From JAFARZ01 sp035651595 (lineage in GTDB: Bacteria; Actinomycetota; Actinomycetes; Streptosporangiales; Streptosporangiaceae): 15,620 nt of DNA. The stretch is from contig DASRFJ010000173.1 of NCBI GenBank assembly GCA_035651595.1, positions 1-15,620 of the forward strand. Reading direction: 5' to 3'. Shown piece by piece: positions 13,478 through 15,620 of the stretch (position 1 is its first letter; every line of letters starts with the position of its first letter). The notes beneath the pieces were generated by a model. That model was given only the letters and a program-made list of their open reading frames with translations. It ran no database searches and was not told where the DNA came from. The translations under genes and the position numbers were made by a program.

Positions 13478-15150
13478 GCCTTCTCCAGGTACCGGTGCAC
13501 CAGCATCACGGCCATCGCGCCCTCGCCGACCGCCGAGGCGACCCGCTTGGCGGACTCGGCCCGGACGTCGCCGGCCACGAACACGCCGGGAATGCTGGTT
13601 TCCAGATGGTAGGGGAGCCGGTCAAGCTCCCAGCCGGCCGGGCGTTCGCCATTGACCGACAGGTCGGGGCCCGCCAGCACGAACCCGCGGTCGTCTCGGC
13701 GCACCACGCCGTCCAGCCACTCGGTGCCTGGCGCCGCGCCGATGAACAGGAAAAGCAGCTGGGTGCAGGCAATCTCGGTCGCCCCGTCCGCGGTGTTGCG
13801 CAGCGTGAGGCTTTCCAGATGATCGGTGCCCTCGGCCCCGGCGACCTCGGTGCAGCAGCGCACGTTGATCGTCGGGATGTTCTCGATCTGCCTGATCAGG
13901 TAGTACGACATGGACCGTTCCAGTGCCGACCCGCGGACCAGCAAGGTTACGGACTTGGCGTGCCGGGCCAGGTATACCGCGGCCTGGCCGGCCGAGTTCG
14001 CGCCGCCGACGATGTAGACGTCCTGCCCGGCGCAGGCGGCCGCCTCGGTCAGCGCGGAGCCGTAGTAGATGCCGCGGCCGGTGAACTCGCTCAGCCCGGG
14101 TGCGTCGAGCTGGCGGTAGGCGACGCCGGTCGCCAGGATCACGGTGTGCGCGTCGACCGAAGTCCCGTCGGCGAAGGTGACCCGGCGTGCCGACCCGCAC
14201 ACCTCGAGGCCGGTGACATCCCTGGTCGTCAGCACCTCGGCGCCGAACTTCGCCGCCTGGCGCCGGGCCCGGTCGGTGAGCTGCGCACCGGATACCCCGT
14301 CCGGGAAGCCCAGGTAGTTCTCGATCCGCGAACTCTGCCCGGCCTGCCCGCCGGTCGCGGTCCGCTCCACCAGCACCGTGCGCAGTCCTTCGGACGCCCC
14401 GTACACGGCGGCGCCGAGCCCGGCCGGCCCGCCGCCGATCACGACCAGGTCGTAGAAGTCCTTCGACGGCGTGGTGGCCAGCCCGACCTTGGCCGCCAGC
14501 TCCGCGTCGGTCGGCTCGACCAGCGGCTCGCCGTCCGGGCAGATGACCAGCGGCAGGCTGCGCCCGTCCGCCTGGGCGGCCTCGAGCAGCCGCTGCCCTT
14601 CCGGTTCGTCGGCGGCATACCAGCGGTAAGGCACCTGGTTGCGGGCGAGGAACTCCCTGACCTCCGACGAGCGTACCGACCAGCGGTGCCCGACGACCTT
14701 GGTCTCCGGCACCGGCCGGTGATCGGACGCCAGCCAGCTCTCCAGCAGCGCGTCCACCACCGGATAGAGCTTCTCCTCCGGCGGATCCCACGGCTTGAGC
14801 AGGTAATGATCAAGGTCGACAACGTTGATCGCGTCGATCGCCGCGCCCGTGTCCGCGTACGCGGTGAGCAGCACCCGGCGAGCCCCCGGATAGATGTCCA
14901 TGGCTTGCTCGAGGAACTCGATGCCGTTCATCTCCGGCATCCGGTAGTCGGCGAGCACCACCGCGACCAGGTCCCCGCGCAGCTTCATCTGGCGCAGCGC
15001 GTCGAGCGCGGACGAACCGGACTCGGCCCGGACGATCCGGTGCCGGTCGCCGTAGCGGCGGCGCAGATCCCTGGCCACCGCCCGGGACACGCCCGGGTCG
15101 TCGTCCACAGTAATGATCGCTGTGCGCAGCGTCGTTTCAGGCACGGCCAC
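13474..15150 (-). CDS. Response-regulator receiver fused to glutaredoxin-like and thioredoxin-reductase-like domains
   Basis: 558 residues. Receiver (about 8-138): acidic Asp16-18, phosphoacceptor Asp68 in VVLADYRMP, Thr96, Lys119 in LLKPWDPP. A glutaredoxin-like domain (about 152-225; HRWSVRSSEVREFLARNQVPYRWY, then LPLVICPDGEPLVEP) has Ser/Ser where redox Cys would be. The FAD/NADPH reductase (about 233-558) has VVIGGGPAGLGAAVYGASEG (FAD), GGQAGQSSRIENYLGFP, VGGANSAGQAA (NADPH, 381-391) and GVFVAGDVRAES (522-533). The segment where thioredoxin reductase has CATC reads GSALTEAAACAG, so the active CxxC is absent. Output is probably flavin electron transfer to another partner, gated by phosphorylation. 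GTG 15150 is the longest start; GTG 15144 has GGGG at a better 9-base spacing. It is coupled to the downstream kinase by a 4-base overlap. Confidence 0.92.
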   Translation of the reverse strand: MAVPETTLRTAIITVDDDPGVSRAVARDLRRRYGDRHRIVRAESGSSALDALRQMKLRGDLVAVVLADYRMPEMNGIEFLEQAMDIYPGARRVLLTAYADTGAAIDAINVVDLDHYLLKPWDPPEEKLYPVVDALLESWLASDHRPVPETKVVGHRWSVRSSEVREFLARNQVPYRWYAADEPEGQRLLEAAQADGRSLPLVICPDGEPLVEPTDAELAAKVGLATTPSKDFYDLVVIGGGPAGLGAAVYGASEGLRTVLVERTATGGQAGQSSRIENYLGFPDGVSGAQLTDRARRQAAKFGAEVLTTRDVTGLEVCGSARRVTFADGTSVDAHTVILATGVAYRQLDAPGLSEFTGRGIYYGSALTEAAACAGQDVYIVGGANSAGQAAVYLARHAKSVTLLVRGSALERSMSYYLIRQIENIPTINVRCCTEVAGAEGTDHLESLTLRNTADGATEIACTQLLFLFIGAAPGTEWLDGVVRRDDRGFVLAGPDLSVNGERPAGWELDRLPYHLETSIPGVFVAGDVRAESAKRVASAVGEGAMAVMLVHRYLEKA

Positions 15151-15186
15151 TTACCCCGTAGTTGTGCATAACGACCATCTTACGGT

Positions 15187-15221
15187 CCCGTCCGCGCTCT
15201 CCCCAGGCCAGCGCGGACGGG
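15187..15221 (-). terminator. Hairpin terminator after the OsmC gene
   Basis: Perfect 12-bp GC-rich stem CCCGTCCGCGCT / AGCGCGGACGGG with an 11-base loop, starting 18 bases after the OsmC stop codon on the minus strand. No U-run follows, as is common in actinobacteria. It would separate OsmC transcription from the receiver-reductase operon. Confidence 0.7.
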
Positions 15222-15239
15222 GTCCCGGCTTTCGAAAAC

Positions 15240-15620
15240 TCAGGCGAGGTTTGCGGTGAGGGTGATCGTCGTCCCGGAAAGGGCCTGGCTGACCGGGCAG
15301 TTGGCCTTGGCGTCGGCGGCGGCCTTCTCGAACGCGTCGGCGTCCAGCCCGGGCACGTCCCCGGTGACGGTGAGGTGGATGCCGGTGATCCCGGTGCCCG
15401 GCTGGAACGTGACGTCCGCCTGCGTGTCCAGGGTCCTCGGCGGGGTGCCGGCCTGGGTCAGGCCGTGCGCGAGGGCCATCGAGAAGCAGGCCGAGTGCGC
15501 CCCGGCGATCAGCTCTTCCGGGCTGGTCAGGCCGTTGGGCTCTTCGGACCTGGCGGGCCAGGAGACCGGGAACTGCCCGATGCCGGACGACGCCATCGTG
15601 ACGGTGCCCTTGCCGTGGAC
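15240..15620 (-). CDS. osmC: OsmC-family peroxiredoxin, N-terminus beyond the window
   Basis: 127 residues are visible; the frame stays open through the right edge (VHGKGTVTM...), so the start lies outside. ATG 15596 is internal because the upstream HGKGTVT segment belongs to the family's N-terminus. Catalytic cysteines are in HSACFSMALAH (peroxidatic) and KANCPVSQALSG (resolving), with TSPEELIAGAH between the first strands and ITLTANL at the C-terminus. OsmC enzymes reduce organic hydroperoxides and H2O2 in the cytosol using thiols. It lies 89 bases upstream of a receiver-reductase fusion on the same strand, separated by a terminator hairpin; a shared role in oxidative stress is inferred from position. 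Confidence 0.92.
   Translation of the reverse strand, partial: VHGKGTVTMASSGIGQFPVSWPARSEEPNGLTSPEELIAGAHSACFSMALAHGLTQAGTPPRTLDTQADVTFQPGTGITGIHLTVTGDVPGLDADAFEKAAADAKANCPVSQALSGTTITLTANLA

Noticed and set aside
12030..13612. The antisense extension of the sugar-kinase frame as a genuine fused domain
   Set aside because: Composition (His/Arg/Gln/Val-rich) is that of a complement of the histidine kinase gene, and no domain is recognisable; kept only as a flagged anomaly.
13495..15171. A 558-residue open frame on the plus strand, opposite the receiver-reductase gene
   Set aside because: Arg/His/Gly/Pro-rich shadow of a clearly recognisable gene on the other strand; GC-rich codon use removes stops from the complementary frame. 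No domain or ribosome-binding site.

Overview
The window is a GC-rich, gene-dense chromosomal stretch from an actinobacterium. Supporting signs are G/C-biased third codon positions, GTG and TTG starts, and families typical of Streptomycetales, Streptosporangiales and their relatives (DUF2293, DUF4232 lipoprotein, DUF1707, PspC-type histidine kinase, response regulator fused to a thioredoxin-reductase-like enzyme). I cannot name the genus. No rRNA, tRNA, CRISPR, transposase or phage gene is visible, and no gene-free stretch exceeds 300 bases; the longest is 9416-9602.

Layout. 1-2003 (+): the end of a secreted-type S33 alpha/beta-hydrolase, then a DUF2293 protein. 2018-3691 (-): an L-lactate permease convergent with it. 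3790-4983 (-): a DUF4232 lipoprotein followed by a small secreted six-cysteine protein, separated by a long hairpin that buries the second gene's ribosome-binding site. 5068-6390 (-): a DUF1707 membrane protein followed by a NYN/LOTUS RNA-binding or nuclease-type protein. 6509-7292 (-): a small PspC protein and a second DUF1707 membrane protein, closed by a clear intrinsic terminator. 7434-9415 (+): a PspC-domain histidine kinase and a NarL-type response regulator with a 4-base overlap, divergent from the pspC operon. 9603-10919 (-) and 10958-about 12026 (+): a GH4 6-phospho-beta-glucosidase and a PfkB sugar kinase, divergent across 38 bases. 12035-15150 (-): a receiver / glutaredoxin-like / thioredoxin-reductase-like fusion followed, with a 4-base overlap, by a cyclic-nucleotide-domain histidine kinase. 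15240-15620 (-): the body of an OsmC peroxiredoxin, cut by the window edge.

Two signalling modules dominate. Module 1 (5068-9415) looks like a cell-envelope stress circuit. A membrane PspC kinase and its regulator lie beside a stand-alone PspC gene and two paralogous DUF1707 two-helix membrane proteins. A 22-base dyad-containing element (17/22 identical) lies upstream of both the pspC operon and the DUF1707-NYN pair, and CCTGA/TCAGG half-sites repeat every 12-13 bases in the divergent promoter region, so one regulator may control both operons. Module 2 (12035-15150) is a soluble two-component pair whose output is not a DNA-binding domain but a flavin oxidoreductase lacking the thioredoxin-reductase CxxC, suggesting phosphorylation-controlled redox enzymology. 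An OsmC peroxidase gene lies just upstream.

Other points to check are the PfkB frame, which has no in-frame stop near the expected C-terminus and stays open 1.6 kb antisense through the kinase gene, and a perfect 19-bp inverted repeat between the convergent regulator and glucosidase genes.
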